From Gammaproteobacteria bacterium (GTDB lineage: Bacteria > Pseudomonadota > Gammaproteobacteria > Francisellales > CACEW01), in NCBI GenBank assembly GCA_028282045.1, contig JANQIS010000129.1, forward strand, positions 1-8,432: DNA of 8,432 bases, in the 5' to 3' direction. This document shows, one piece after another, positions 1 to 6,839 of this stretch. The number at the start of each line of letters is the position of its first letter. The stretch's first letter is position 1. The notes beneath the pieces were generated by a model. The model worked only from the letters and a program-made list of their open reading frames with translations, had not been told where the DNA came from and ran no database searches. The position numbers and the translations under genes are program-made.

Positions 1-656
1 AAGCCTGGCTTGATGACGAGCAACAACAGCTTGCCGGCATCTTGATTACCCATCATCACCATGATCATATCGGTGGCGTTGCTGCACTCTGCCAACAGCA
101 CTCAGTGCCTGTTTATGGCCCGGCCAATATCGATATTGTCACTCAAATCGTAGCCGACCAAGACCAAATCACATTGAAACCATTGGGATTGACTTTCACT
201 GTACTGAGCACCCCAGGACACACGTTAAACCACCTGTGTTATTTCAATGACCAGTGGTTGTTTTGCGGTGATACACTGTTTGTCGGTGGGTGTGGTCGTT
301 TATTTGAAGGCACACCGACACAGATGCTCAATAGCTTTGAGCGTCTGAGACAATTGCCAGGCAAACTGCAAGTTTTCTGTGCCCATGAATACACACTGGA
401 TAATCTACGCTTTGCCCAAGAAATTGATCCTGATAATGCTCAGTTAGCTCAGTTTTACCAAACCATGCAAGCACGTCGGCAGCAACAACAACCGACAGTG
501 CCCTCAACCTTACAACAAGAATGGGCAATTAATCCTTATTTTACTTGTCTTGATGCACAGCATCGTCAGCAGTTTAATCTCCCTGCCGCAGCACGTGAAA
601 ATGCTTTGGATGCGTTTACGCTGATTCGCCATAATAAAGATCAGTGGTGCCAGTAA
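1..656 (+). CDS. gloB: Hydroxyacylglutathione hydrolase (glyoxalase II), 5' end cut off by window
   Basis: This metallo-beta-lactamase-fold enzyme hydrolyses S-D-lactoylglutathione to D-lactate and glutathione, the second step of cytosolic methylglyoxal detoxification. The frame is open from base 3, giving 217 visible residues. The binuclear metal motif T-H-x-H-x-D-H is at visible residues 16-22. The other expected ligands are His73 (PGHT), Asp90 (CGDT) and His128 (CAHEY). The C-terminus, with a run of Arg and Lys before the KDQW end, matches the glutathione-binding tail of GloB. By comparison with the E. coli protein (about 251 residues, motif near residue 52), some 36 N-terminal residues lie outside the window; a TTG at 42 is internal, not the start. 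The stop TAA (654-656) overlaps the ATG of mltD by one base, so translation is probably coupled. The gloB-mltD order is the same in E. coli. Confidence 0.95.
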   Translation, partial: AWLDDEQQQLAGILITHHHHDHIGGVAALCQQHSVPVYGPANIDIVTQIVADQDQITLKPLGLTFTVLSTPGHTLNHLCYFNDQWLFCGDTLFVGGCGRLFEGTPTQMLNSFERLRQLPGKLQVFCAHEYTLDNLRFAQEIDPDNAQLAQFYQTMQARRQQQQPTVPSTLQQEWAINPYFTCLDAQHRQQFNLPAAARENALDAFTLIRHNKDQWCQ

Positions 657-1942
657 TGTCAATTCAACGACTTATTGCAGCACTAAGTATCCTGAGCATC
701 TGTATCTTAACCGGTTGCAGTGTCCTGCCCCCAGCGCAGCAAACCTCAGCACAAATGACCTCAATTGCTCATGCACCAAACTACCAGACTCGTGACAGTC
801 AACCGGCCACATCACTGTGGACTGTGATTGGCAATGGCTACCAACTGGACCATCATATCCACCAACCTAAAGTGCAATACTATATCCGTTATTTTCAATC
901 ACGAAGGAATATCGTTAATATTATTTTTAACCGTGCCAAGCCTTTCTTATATCTGGTCGTTCAGCAAATCCGCAACCAACATTTGCCCACTGAAATCGCG
1001 TTGCTGCCAATGATTGAAAGCGGGTTTAACCTGACCGCACGTTCACCTGCCGGCGCTGTTGGACTATGGCAATTGATGCCAGGTACAGCCGCACGATTTA
1101 ATGTACAACATGATGAGACCTGGTTTTCAGGCCGACAGAGCCTGGCACAATCAACCGATGCTGCTTTGTCTTATCTCACTTTCTTGGCAAACCGTTTTGA
1201 TGGCAATTGGCTATTGGCCATTGCGGCTTATAACTCCGGAGAAGGTACTGTCTCACGCGCCATCCGCCAGAATTTAAGCCGCGGGTTATCAACAGACTTC
1301 TGGTCACTGAGGCTGCCTAAAGAAACGCAGGATTATGTCCCCAAACTGCTGGCCTTAGCTATTATTGTCGAACACCCAGAACGTTATGGCTTTACCCTGC
1401 CACAGGTGCCTAATCGGCCACTAATCGCTACTGTTTTACTGCCCAGACAAGTGAGTTTACAACGTGCCGCACGTTATGCCGGTATCAGCCTAGATGAGTT
1501 GCAAACACTCAATCCAGCCTATACGCAATTAGCTACTCCACCCAGTTCCAGCGGGACTTATTATCTGGTGCTACCGATTGATCGGGTGATGCGCTTTGAA
1601 ATGCACATGACCGCTACACCAGAATCTGAGCACACACGCTTTATCCATTACACTGTCAAACGGGGGGACACACTGAATAAAATTGCACTTTATCATGGTA
1701 CCAGCGTGGCAGTCATTCGCCGACTCAATGAGTTATCCGGCAATCTTATTCGTAGCGGACAAGTCTTAATTGTACCGATTAACTCAGCCACTGGCCGTAA
1801 CCGAGTCTATTATGTGAAAAAAGGCGACACCCTATCGCACATTGCCAGAGATTTTGGCGTAACGGTTTCTCAACTGCTCAAGTGGAATCACCTCAAGCGC
1901 AATAGTATCCTAAAGGTTGGGCAGTCGATTGTAATTTACTAA
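656..1942 (+). CDS. mltD: Membrane-bound lytic murein transglycosylase D (lipoprotein)
   Basis: MltD cleaves the glycan strands of peptidoglycan to 1,6-anhydro-muropeptides from the inner face of the outer membrane. The 428-residue product begins with a lipoprotein signal ending in the lipobox L-T-G-C (Cys21); Ser at +2 favours outer-membrane sorting. The GH23/SLT domain spans about residues 105-235, with catalytic Glu121 in an I-E-S-G-F motif, then G-L-W-Q-L-M-P (136-142) and A-Y-N-S-G-E-G (191-197). Two LysM domains close the protein (about 331-374 and 385-428), and 262-307 looks like a degenerate third LysM. E. coli MltD is similar (about 452 residues). I chose ATG 656 over the in-frame GTG at 644 because it gives a normal signal peptide and a TAATG junction with gloB; no strong Shine-Dalgarno is visible, which fits translational coupling. 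Confidence 0.95.
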   Translation: MSIQRLIAALSILSICILTGCSVLPPAQQTSAQMTSIAHAPNYQTRDSQPATSLWTVIGNGYQLDHHIHQPKVQYYIRYFQSRRNIVNIIFNRAKPFLYLVVQQIRNQHLPTEIALLPMIESGFNLTARSPAGAVGLWQLMPGTAARFNVQHDETWFSGRQSLAQSTDAALSYLTFLANRFDGNWLLAIAAYNSGEGTVSRAIRQNLSRGLSTDFWSLRLPKETQDYVPKLLALAIIVEHPERYGFTLPQVPNRPLIATVLLPRQVSLQRAARYAGISLDELQTLNPAYTQLATPPSSSGTYYLVLPIDRVMRFEMHMTATPESEHTRFIHYTVKRGDTLNKIALYHGTSVAVIRRLNELSGNLIRSGQVLIVPINSATGRNRVYYVKKGDTLSHIARDFGVTVSQLLKWNHLKRNSILKVGQSIVIY

Positions 1943-1949
1943 CGATTTA

Positions 1950-2462
1950 ATGAAATATTTGTGCCACATATTACTATTAGGTTTGTTGAGCTATCCGGCA
2001 ACTTTATTTGCCAATGCAATGTTATATTGCCCCTTGCTCACAGGCATCTGGGCTGGACACTATACTGATCCAACAGGTTTGTTTCCAAACCAACCTTTTT
2101 CTATTCGTTTACTTCTGGTGTATGAACATGGCCACGTAATTGGCTATACACTACCGAGCGATGATCGACTGGGTGAGCGTTATGGCAGTACATCGCACAT
2201 TTTTACCGCTGTCTGCCAGAATAATACTCTGAGCCAGATAACCGTTATCCAACCCTATCACTGTGGCAATGCCACGCCAACGCCTGCCGTACTCTCATCG
2301 GTTAACAAACTAATATTTCACATGCACTGGGAAAACGCCATGACGGGTACAGATTTTGCTGTTACACTGCAACGAACGCCTAAACTGATGACCCAGATCA
2401 ATCAACTCAAACTCAATGCAGCACGTTACACGATTCATCACCCTCCCCAGACTTGCCATTAG
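1950..2462 (+). CDS. Predicted secreted four-cysteine protein, unknown function
   Basis: I do not recognise a characterised family. The 170-residue product starts with a Sec signal peptide: Lys2, a hydrophobic core of about residues 7-20, and an A-N-A signal peptidase I site, so cleavage is likely after residue 23. The mature part has four cysteines (27, 89, 105, 169), enough for two disulfides in an oxidising periplasm. The N-terminal half carries G-I-W-x-G-H-Y-T-D (32-40) followed by hydrophobic beta-like segments, suggesting a small beta-rich fold. There is no lipobox and no later membrane segment. It begins 7 nt after the mltD stop and its 3' end overlaps the next gene by 47 nt, so it is almost certainly co-transcribed with the two transglycosylases. 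A role as a periplasmic partner or modulator is inference from position only. No good Shine-Dalgarno is visible. Confidence 0.8.
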   Translation: MKYLCHILLLGLLSYPATLFANAMLYCPLLTGIWAGHYTDPTGLFPNQPFSIRLLLVYEHGHVIGYTLPSDDRLGERYGSTSHIFTAVCQNNTLSQITVIQPYHCGNATPTPAVLSSVNKLIFHMHWENAMTGTDFAVTLQRTPKLMTQINQLKLNAARYTIHHPPQTCH

Positions 2463-3057
2463 CCTGATTTTCAGCATCAACCTGCTTTTACTTAGCGGTT
2501 GTATGCCTTCTGTACCGAATAACTTGAACAATGCTTGTGATATTTTTGCTCAATACCCGCAATGGTATTGGGATGCTTTAGCATCTTATCGTCGCTGGGG
2601 TGTGCCAGTGAGCGTACAAATGGCGATCATTAAACAAGAGTCGCATTTCGTTGCCGATGCACGCCCGCCACGCAAGACATTTTTCTGGATTATTCCTGGC
2701 CCACGCCCATCAACGGCTTATGGTTATTCACAAGCACTTGACGGTACCTGGCGCCACTATATTGTTGATACCGGCAACAGAGGTGCAAGCCGTACCAACT
2801 TTGCAGATGCAACAGATTTCATCGGCTGGTATGCCAACATGGCCAACCGTATCGCCTCCGTTTCCAAACGCAATCCCTATACCCTTTACCTGGCTTATCA
2901 TGAAGGTATCGGCAATTATCAAAAAGGCACATACCGACAGAAAAGGTGGCTTATTAATGTGGCAAAAAAGGTTGAACGCCAGGCATTGATCTATCGCCGG
3001 CAAATCCATAAATGCAAACATGACATCCCCACCCCATCATTTTGGAGCTGGTTTTAG
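2416..3057 (+). CDS. Transglycosylase SLT-fold lipoprotein
   Basis: This 213-residue lipoprotein appears to be a short, single-domain lytic transglycosylase (GH23-like) attached to the envelope. A basic N-terminus (Arg6, Arg12) and hydrophobic stretch lead to the lipobox L-S-G-C, with lipidated Cys29 and Met at +2. The fold is indicated by I-I-K-Q-E-S-H-F (71-78), Glu75 being the expected catalytic acid, then Y-G-Y-S-Q (102-106) and L-A-Y-H-E-G (159-164) in place of the AYNxG motif. I recall similar 200-residue proteins with the A-D-A-R-P-P and T-G-N-R-G-A signatures in other gammaproteobacteria. Cys41 and Cys200 bracket the domain and could form a disulfide. The ATG at 2416 lies inside the preceding gene in another frame; it is the only Met before the lipobox, so this start is needed for the signal peptide. 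The stop is only 5 nt from that of the convergent KfrA-like gene. Confidence 0.87.
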   Translation: MQHVTRFITLPRLAISLIFSINLLLLSGCMPSVPNNLNNACDIFAQYPQWYWDALASYRRWGVPVSVQMAIIKQESHFVADARPPRKTFFWIIPGPRPSTAYGYSQALDGTWRHYIVDTGNRGASRTNFADATDFIGWYANMANRIASVSKRNPYTLYLAYHEGIGNYQKGTYRQKRWLINVAKKVERQALIYRRQIHKCKHDIPTPSFWSWF

Positions 3058-3062
3058 GGCTA

Positions 3063-3905
3063 TTACGTATCACTGTGTTTTGCCATCAACAACATGATTT
3101 GCTGATTGGCTCGATCAAGCTGTTCGCGGTAATAAATCAAATCAGTTTCAGCACGTTTTTGAATGATAAGCGCCTCACTTTTAAGCTGGGCAAGCATTTC
3201 TTCAAATACAGCAGCATTATCGTTAACCCGCTCACTTACCTCGCGTTTAATGATGTCAGCATAATCTTTGGCATCATCAGCAAGTTTATCGGCTGCCTCA
3301 CGACGCGCTGCTTCTTTGATAAGCTCAGACTCCAGTTGACGGATCTTTATGATTAACTCGTCTTTAGAGAGCGTTTCCAGATCAACTGGCTTAGAAGCTT
3401 CAATAACAACAGATTCATCGGCAGAATAATCCTGGAAGTGGCGACGGTTATTTTTACCACCATTGCGATTTTGATAGCGCTGATTATTGCGCTGGTTTTT
3501 GTCATTATAATGTGCTCGTGGCTCTTGTGCTTTAAACTTCTTTGATCTACCTTGTTGAGCACCCTGGTTACGGACATTTTCCTGGACTGGCGTTTCACTA
3601 TAGTTTGACGATGGGGTTGCTGGCTGCGCTGGCACCGAGCTTTCAGGTGCAACTGGCGCTACTGCCTGGGGTTCAGTCTGTGAGGCAGTTCGTTGTGGGG
3701 CGCTGGGTGGCGTTGATGCAGGCGCACCAGCAGTCACGGCTGCTTGAAAAGTTTTCCACTGTTTTAAATAACGACTAATTGTCGTAGTACTGCCACGGTT
3801 GCCTAATGTTTCACGCACACGGCTGATGGTAATGCGCTCCCCATTTGCTTGTAGTTCATTAATTGCTTTTTCGACTTCTTCGTACAGGATGCCTGGGCGG
3901 GCCAT
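3063..3905 (-). CDS. KfrA-like DNA-binding protein with basic linker and coiled coil
   Basis: The N-terminal 55 residues match the KfrA_N type (plasmid replication region DNA-binding N-terminal domain): R-P-G-I-L-Y-E-E-V, then T-I-S-R-V-R-E-T-L-G (26-35) and S-T-T-T-I-S-R-Y-L-K-Q-W (39-50), a helix-turn-helix. A Pro/Ala/Ser/Gln linker follows (about 60-110), then a basic Asn/Gln/Arg-rich low-complexity segment (about 113-158), and a long charged helix predicted to form a coiled coil (about 175-275). KfrA proteins described on plasmids are autorepressors with alpha-helical tails linked to partition and nucleoid-like assembly; regulation by this copy is inferred. Nothing nearby looks like a plasmid partition or replication gene, so the setting seems chromosomal. 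An AGGAG at 3916-3920 lies 10 nt upstream of the ATG and supports the start. The gene diverges from trxB. Confidence 0.85.
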   Translation of the reverse strand: MARPGILYEEVEKAINELQANGERITISRVRETLGNRGSTTTISRYLKQWKTFQAAVTAGAPASTPPSAPQRTASQTEPQAVAPVAPESSVPAQPATPSSNYSETPVQENVRNQGAQQGRSKKFKAQEPRAHYNDKNQRNNQRYQNRNGGKNNRRHFQDYSADESVVIEASKPVDLETLSKDELIIKIRQLESELIKEAARREAADKLADDAKDYADIIKREVSERVNDNAAVFEEMLAQLKSEALIIQKRAETDLIYYREQLDRANQQIMLLMAKHSDT

Positions 3906-3957
3906 GAGCTAAAAACTCCTATTTGAAAATCTTAATGATTAAAGTTGCTTGAGAGTA

Positions 3958-3971
3958 CGCTGTTTGCAGCG
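3958..3971 (-). other. Small perfect hairpin in the KfrA-like leader
   Basis: CGCTG and CAGCG form a perfect 5-bp stem around a TTTG loop (as read on the plus strand). It lies just downstream of the candidate minus-strand -10, so it would sit at the very 5' end of the KfrA-like mRNA, where such a structure could stabilise the transcript or mark an operator. The stem is short and may be chance. Confidence 0.3.
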
Positions 3972-3979
3972 CAGTTAAA

Positions 3980-3985
3980 ATTATA
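3980..3985 (-). promoter_or_regulatory. Candidate -10 box for the KfrA-like gene
   Basis: Read on the minus strand this is a consensus TATAAT, placed about 75 nt upstream of the ATG. No good -35 hexamer is found 16-18 nt upstream, so activity would need an activator or another promoter. The region is AT-rich enough for a chance match. Confidence 0.3.
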
Positions 3986-4050
3986 ACTAATCCCACAGTA
4001 ATTGATATGCCTTAGCACTCGATTTTTGCTTCAATTTACATTGCAAACCG

Positions 4051-4071
4051 CGTAATATCATGCATATTGCG
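4051..4071. promoter_or_regulatory. Imperfect palindrome, possible operator
   Basis: CGTAATAT (4051-4058) and ATATTGCG (4064-4071) are inverted repeats with 7 of 8 positions complementary (the eighth a G-T pair) around a 5-nt spacer. It lies between the divergent KfrA-like and trxB genes. KfrA-type proteins are known to bind palindromic or repeated operators in front of their own gene, so this is a reasonable binding-site candidate, but binding is inferred only. Confidence 0.35.
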
Positions 4072-4164
4072 AGGTAAGCAGTCAGTAAGTCACGAGCAAA
4101 AAACTCGCCAAGTTGCCATCAAATTTACCTTGAATTAGCGACATTATCCGAGATACAGGCGCAG

Positions 4165-4193
4165 TTGTCAAAACCACAGTGATTTTCTATGAT
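4165..4193 (+). promoter_or_regulatory. Sigma70-type promoter for trxB
   Basis: TTGTCA (4165-4170) and TATGAT (4188-4193) are separated by exactly 17 nt, each one base from the sigma70 consensus. Transcription would begin near 4200, leaving a 5' leader of about 26 nt before the trxB ATG at 4226. Confidence 0.7.
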
Positions 4194-4225
4194 GTGCCAA
4201 CACAAACCAGCCAATATTGTTACTT

Positions 4226-5170
4226 ATGTCATCGTCACAACACCATCGTTTAATTATTTTAGGTTCTGGTCCAGCTGGTTACACTGCAGCGGTTTATGCC
4301 GCACGCGCTAACTTAAACCCGGTAATTATCACTGGCATACAGCCTGGTGGACAACTCACCACTACCACCGATGTTGATAATTGGCCCGGGGATGATGCAG
4401 GTGTACAAGGCCCAGAGTTAATGCAACGCATGCAAAGGCACGCTGAATGCTTTAATACTGAAATCATTTATGACCATATTCAAAGTGTTGACCTTAACAA
4501 CCGCCCTTTTAAGTTGACTGGTGATTCGCAAGCTTATACCTGTGATGCGTTGATCATCGCTACTGGAGCATCGGCAAAGTATCTTGGTCTGCCGTCAGAA
4601 GAGGCCTTTATGGGCAAAGGGGTTTCAGCCTGTGCAACTTGTGATGGTTTTTTCTATCGTGGCGCCAAAGTAGCCGTTATCGGTGGAGGCAACACAGCCG
4701 TAGAAGAAGCGTTGTATCTATCCAATATCGCTGAACATGTCACGGTAGTCCATCGACGTGGCCAATTTCGTTCTGAGAGAATCCTTGCCGATGCACTGCT
4801 GGAGCGTGTGCAAAATGGTAATGTCTCCATTGAATGGCATCACGTGTTAGATGAAGTATTGGGTGATGCTAGCGGGGTGACGGGTATTCGTATCAAACAT
4901 GCCCAAACCGGTGAGACTAAAGAGCTGGACGTAAAAGGCGTGTTTATCGCCATTGGTCATACGCCCAATACCGGGATTTTCAAGGACCAGTTAGAGATGC
5001 ATAACGGCTACATTAAGGTGCAAAGCGGGCTTGAAGGCAATGCCACACAGACCAGCATTGAAGGTGTGTTTGCTGCCGGAGATGTGATGGACCATATTTA
5101 CCGCCAGGCAGTAACCTCAGCAGGCACCGGCTGTATGGCTGCTTTGGATGCAGAAAAATACTTAACCTAA
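4226..5170 (+). CDS. trxB: Thioredoxin-disulfide reductase
   Basis: TrxB is a cytosolic FAD enzyme that passes electrons from NADPH to thioredoxin. The 314-residue product has the FAD-binding G-S-G-P-A-G (13-18) near the N-terminus, the redox centre C-A-T-C-D-G (Cys136, Cys139), the NADPH-binding G-G-G-N-T-A (153-158) with H-R-R (176-178), and the second FAD motif A-G-D-V (284-287) followed by Q-A-V-T-S-A-G-T-G. Length and order fit the low-molecular-weight bacterial class (E. coli, about 321 residues). ATG 4226 is preferred to the in-frame TTG at 4217 because it places the FAD motif at the same distance from Met1 as in E. coli. It has its own promoter (4165-4193). No Shine-Dalgarno is visible before the ATG, which is unusual for a housekeeping gene. 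It stands alone and converges on the permease gene. Confidence 0.97.
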   Translation: MSSSQHHRLIILGSGPAGYTAAVYAARANLNPVIITGIQPGGQLTTTTDVDNWPGDDAGVQGPELMQRMQRHAECFNTEIIYDHIQSVDLNNRPFKLTGDSQAYTCDALIIATGASAKYLGLPSEEAFMGKGVSACATCDGFFYRGAKVAVIGGGNTAVEEALYLSNIAEHVTVVHRRGQFRSERILADALLERVQNGNVSIEWHHVLDEVLGDASGVTGIRIKHAQTGETKELDVKGVFIAIGHTPNTGIFKDQLEMHNGYIKVQSGLEGNATQTSIEGVFAAGDVMDHIYRQAVTSAGTGCMAALDAEKYLT

Positions 5171-5305
5171 AAGACTGCTGCAATAATTACAATAATCGAT
5201 AGCGTTCAAGGCAAAAGTATTCACACAAACGCGATGTATGAGTATTGCAAGGCCATTTTCCAGATCAGGATTTTTCTCGTTAATGGCGGTTACCCAGCAG
5301 TCTTT
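5170..5305. repeat. Perfect 11-bp inverted repeat bracketing the trxB-permease intergenic region
   Basis: AAAGACTGCTG (5170-5180, from the last base of the trxB stop) is the exact reverse complement of CAGCAGTCTTT (5295-5305), with 114 bp between. Each arm is followed by a T-rich tract in the direction leading out of the element (TTTGTCTTTCT on plus, TTTTAGG on minus), so the pair could act as a bidirectional terminator for the two convergent genes despite the long loop. The next bases inward are only loosely complementary. A decayed miniature element with terminal inverted repeats is an alternative; no target-site duplication is evident. No open frame of note lies inside. Confidence 0.5.
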
Positions 5306-5311
5306 GTCTTT

Positions 5312-6754
5312 CTAATCTTCGATATTAAATGTATCACCAGAAGGTTTGTCTAAAGAGGTTAACGTTGTCTCAGAACCCACACCGATAAAATACATCACCA
5401 GACTAAAGGCCAGAATATACCACGCATTCAAGTGCAACTTGGCACACAAGGCAAAGAGCACTAGCCATATTGGCAAAAACGAAGCCCTTGAAATAGCATG
5501 AATAATTTCCTGTGGCTTACGATAGTTAAGCACTATATAAACCGCTAAAAAGAAAACACAGATGATCGCCACGTAAATATCCGTGTGGAATGACGCTGTG
5601 GTAAATAAATAGCTTAATACAAAAAATAAGAATGGGCAGATTACCCACTGTAGCGGCAATCTGAAGGCACGTTCTGTTTTTGGCATGGTCAATCGCAAAC
5701 GGCCCAACGCTAACGGTGCTGCCAAATAACTAATAATGTGGAAGGAGCTCACGACAATGACTAAGTTTTTCCAAGTCTTAAATACCAGGAACAACCCGAC
5801 TGAAATGATGAAATTAACAATTAATGAGCGATGGCTCATGTTATAGCGCTCACTTTTAACGCCCAATTCTTGAGGCATTTGTCCCTCGCGTGACATCGCT
5901 GTGAGCATACGTGTACAACTACTCATATACATAAAACCCGTACCTGAAGGTGATACAGCAGCATCAACCTGCAAGAAGAGCACCAGCCAACCAAGCCCTA
6001 AAGTCAATGCCAGTTGAATAAATGGATCACGATAATTGATGGCAATATTTGCTGTGCCAATATATGCAAATTGCAGCAAAAGATAGAGCAGCACACTAAT
6101 ACCTAACGAAGTAAACAACGCTGCAGGAATATTACGCTGGGGGTTTTTGGCTTCGGAGGTAAAGTTCACAATCATCTGACAACCATTAAAGCCGTAAATA
6201 ACACCACCGGCGATAACCGCCATCATAACATGATGAATATTAAGTAATTCTGCGCCATGGAAGTGGCTCATCTTGACACCATGCCACAACAACGCAATCA
6301 CCGTTAAGGTTGGTACAATAAACTTAAAAATCGTAATCCAAGTATTAAATTTGGTGAATAACTTCACGCCCCAGCTATTTAATATTGCATAAACTAAAAT
6401 TAACGGTATTACCGCCCAGGTATCCCAATTAAGATAACGTACCGTAGCAACTGCTTCACTCGGAATAACACACAAAGTACCAAACCAATTGGCAATAGCG
6501 ATGATAAAAGCAAAATCTTTATTATGGCTATAGGAACAAATAGATGCCAACAACCCCCTTCTAGGGTACAGGCTGGCAAGTTCACTCAGACAAGAGGCAA
6601 CGGCCAACATCAACAATGCACCAATAATCCAAGCCAAGAACGCACCCGTCCCAGCCGTTTGCGCTGCATACATACTCGCAAATAGCCAACCGGAACCAAT
6701 AATTCCGGCAAGCCCAATACATACTAAATGAAATAAGCCGACTTTATTTTTCAT
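5312..6754 (-). CDS. APC-family amino-acid permease
   Basis: This is a 480-residue inner-membrane transporter of the amino acid-polyamine-organocation family. Residues 14-23 carry the TM1 G-L-A-G-I-I-G-S-G-W motif, whose unwound glycines bind the substrate's amino and carboxyl groups. A second signature, G-F-N-G-C-Q followed by F-T-S-E-A-K-N-P-Q-R-N-I-P (188-210), covers TM6 and the next loop. Hydrophobic segments fit 12 to 14 membrane spans, starting near 6-28, 36-55, 81-100, 111-128, 139-158, 175-192 and 211-232. The N-terminal third reminds me most of the Bacillus subtilis aspartate-proton symporter YveA, but the substrate cannot be set from sequence; glutamate/GABA antiporters are related. 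An AGAGG (6760-6764) 5 nt before the ATG supports the start. The gene stands alone, converging on trxB, and its leader holds possible alternative hairpins. Confidence 0.88.
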   Translation of the reverse strand: MKNKVGLFHLVCIGLAGIIGSGWLFASMYAAQTAGTGAFLAWIIGALLMLAVASCLSELASLYPRRGLLASICSYSHNKDFAFIIAIANWFGTLCVIPSEAVATVRYLNWDTWAVIPLILVYAILNSWGVKLFTKFNTWITIFKFIVPTLTVIALLWHGVKMSHFHGAELLNIHHVMMAVIAGGVIYGFNGCQMIVNFTSEAKNPQRNIPAALFTSLGISVLLYLLLQFAYIGTANIAINYRDPFIQLALTLGLGWLVLFLQVDAAVSPSGTGFMYMSSCTRMLTAMSREGQMPQELGVKSERYNMSHRSLIVNFIISVGLFLVFKTWKNLVIVVSSFHIISYLAAPLALGRLRLTMPKTERAFRLPLQWVICPFLFFVLSYLFTTASFHTDIYVAIICVFFLAVYIVLNYRKPQEIIHAISRASFLPIWLVLFALCAKLHLNAWYILAFSLVMYFIGVGSETTLTSLDKPSGDTFNIED

Positions 6755-6779
6755 AAGAACCTCTCAAAAACTGACACTT

Positions 6780-6839
6780 AAGATTGCTTTTTACGCATAA
6801 AAAAGCAAGTTAAAACAACTTTGAATAAAATGCAATCTT
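6780..6839 (-). promoter_or_regulatory. Permease mRNA leader with mutually exclusive hairpins
   Basis: TTGCTTTTT (6784-6792) and AAAAAGCAA (6800-6808) make a perfect 9-bp stem with a 7-nt loop. AAGATTGC (6780-6787) is also the exact reverse complement of GCAATCTT (6832-6839), and it shares bases 6784-6787 with the first stem. In the minus-strand transcript the two pairings compete just upstream of the Shine-Dalgarno (6760-6765). This layout could support translational control of the permease, but no riboswitch class is recognised and the stems are AT-rich. Confidence 0.35.

Larger units (their letters stand above)
3906..4216. other. Divergent intergenic region between the KfrA-like gene and trxB
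   Basis: This region of about 310 bp is AT-rich and has no convincing open frame. It holds the ribosome binding site and a weak candidate -10 for the minus-strand KfrA-like gene, a small hairpin, an imperfect palindrome near its middle, and a strong promoter for trxB at its right end, each listed separately. The remainder shows nothing I can assign. Confidence 0.7.

Noticed and set aside
328..528. Minus-strand open frame opposite gloB
   Set aside because: It lies wholly within a well-supported glyoxalase II gene and its translation has no recognisable features.
644..655. GTG start for mltD at 644
   Set aside because: The ATG at 656 gives a standard lipoprotein signal and a TAATG junction with gloB; the GTG adds four residues with no support.
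2651..3021. Overlapping open frames on both strands inside the SLT lipoprotein gene
   Set aside because: They are out-of-frame shadows of a gene with clear lipobox and catalytic motifs.
3042..3778. Plus-strand open frames opposite the KfrA-like gene
   Set aside because: They mirror the low-complexity and coiled-coil coding sequence; the minus-strand gene has the ribosome binding site and domain evidence.
4091..4107. CGAG/CTCG hairpin with an A-rich loop as a terminator
   Set aside because: The stem is only 4 bp and the A/T run is in the loop, not after the stem.
4217..4225. TTG start for trxB at 4217
   Set aside because: ATG 4226 reproduces the E. coli spacing to the FAD motif exactly and TTG has no better ribosome binding site.
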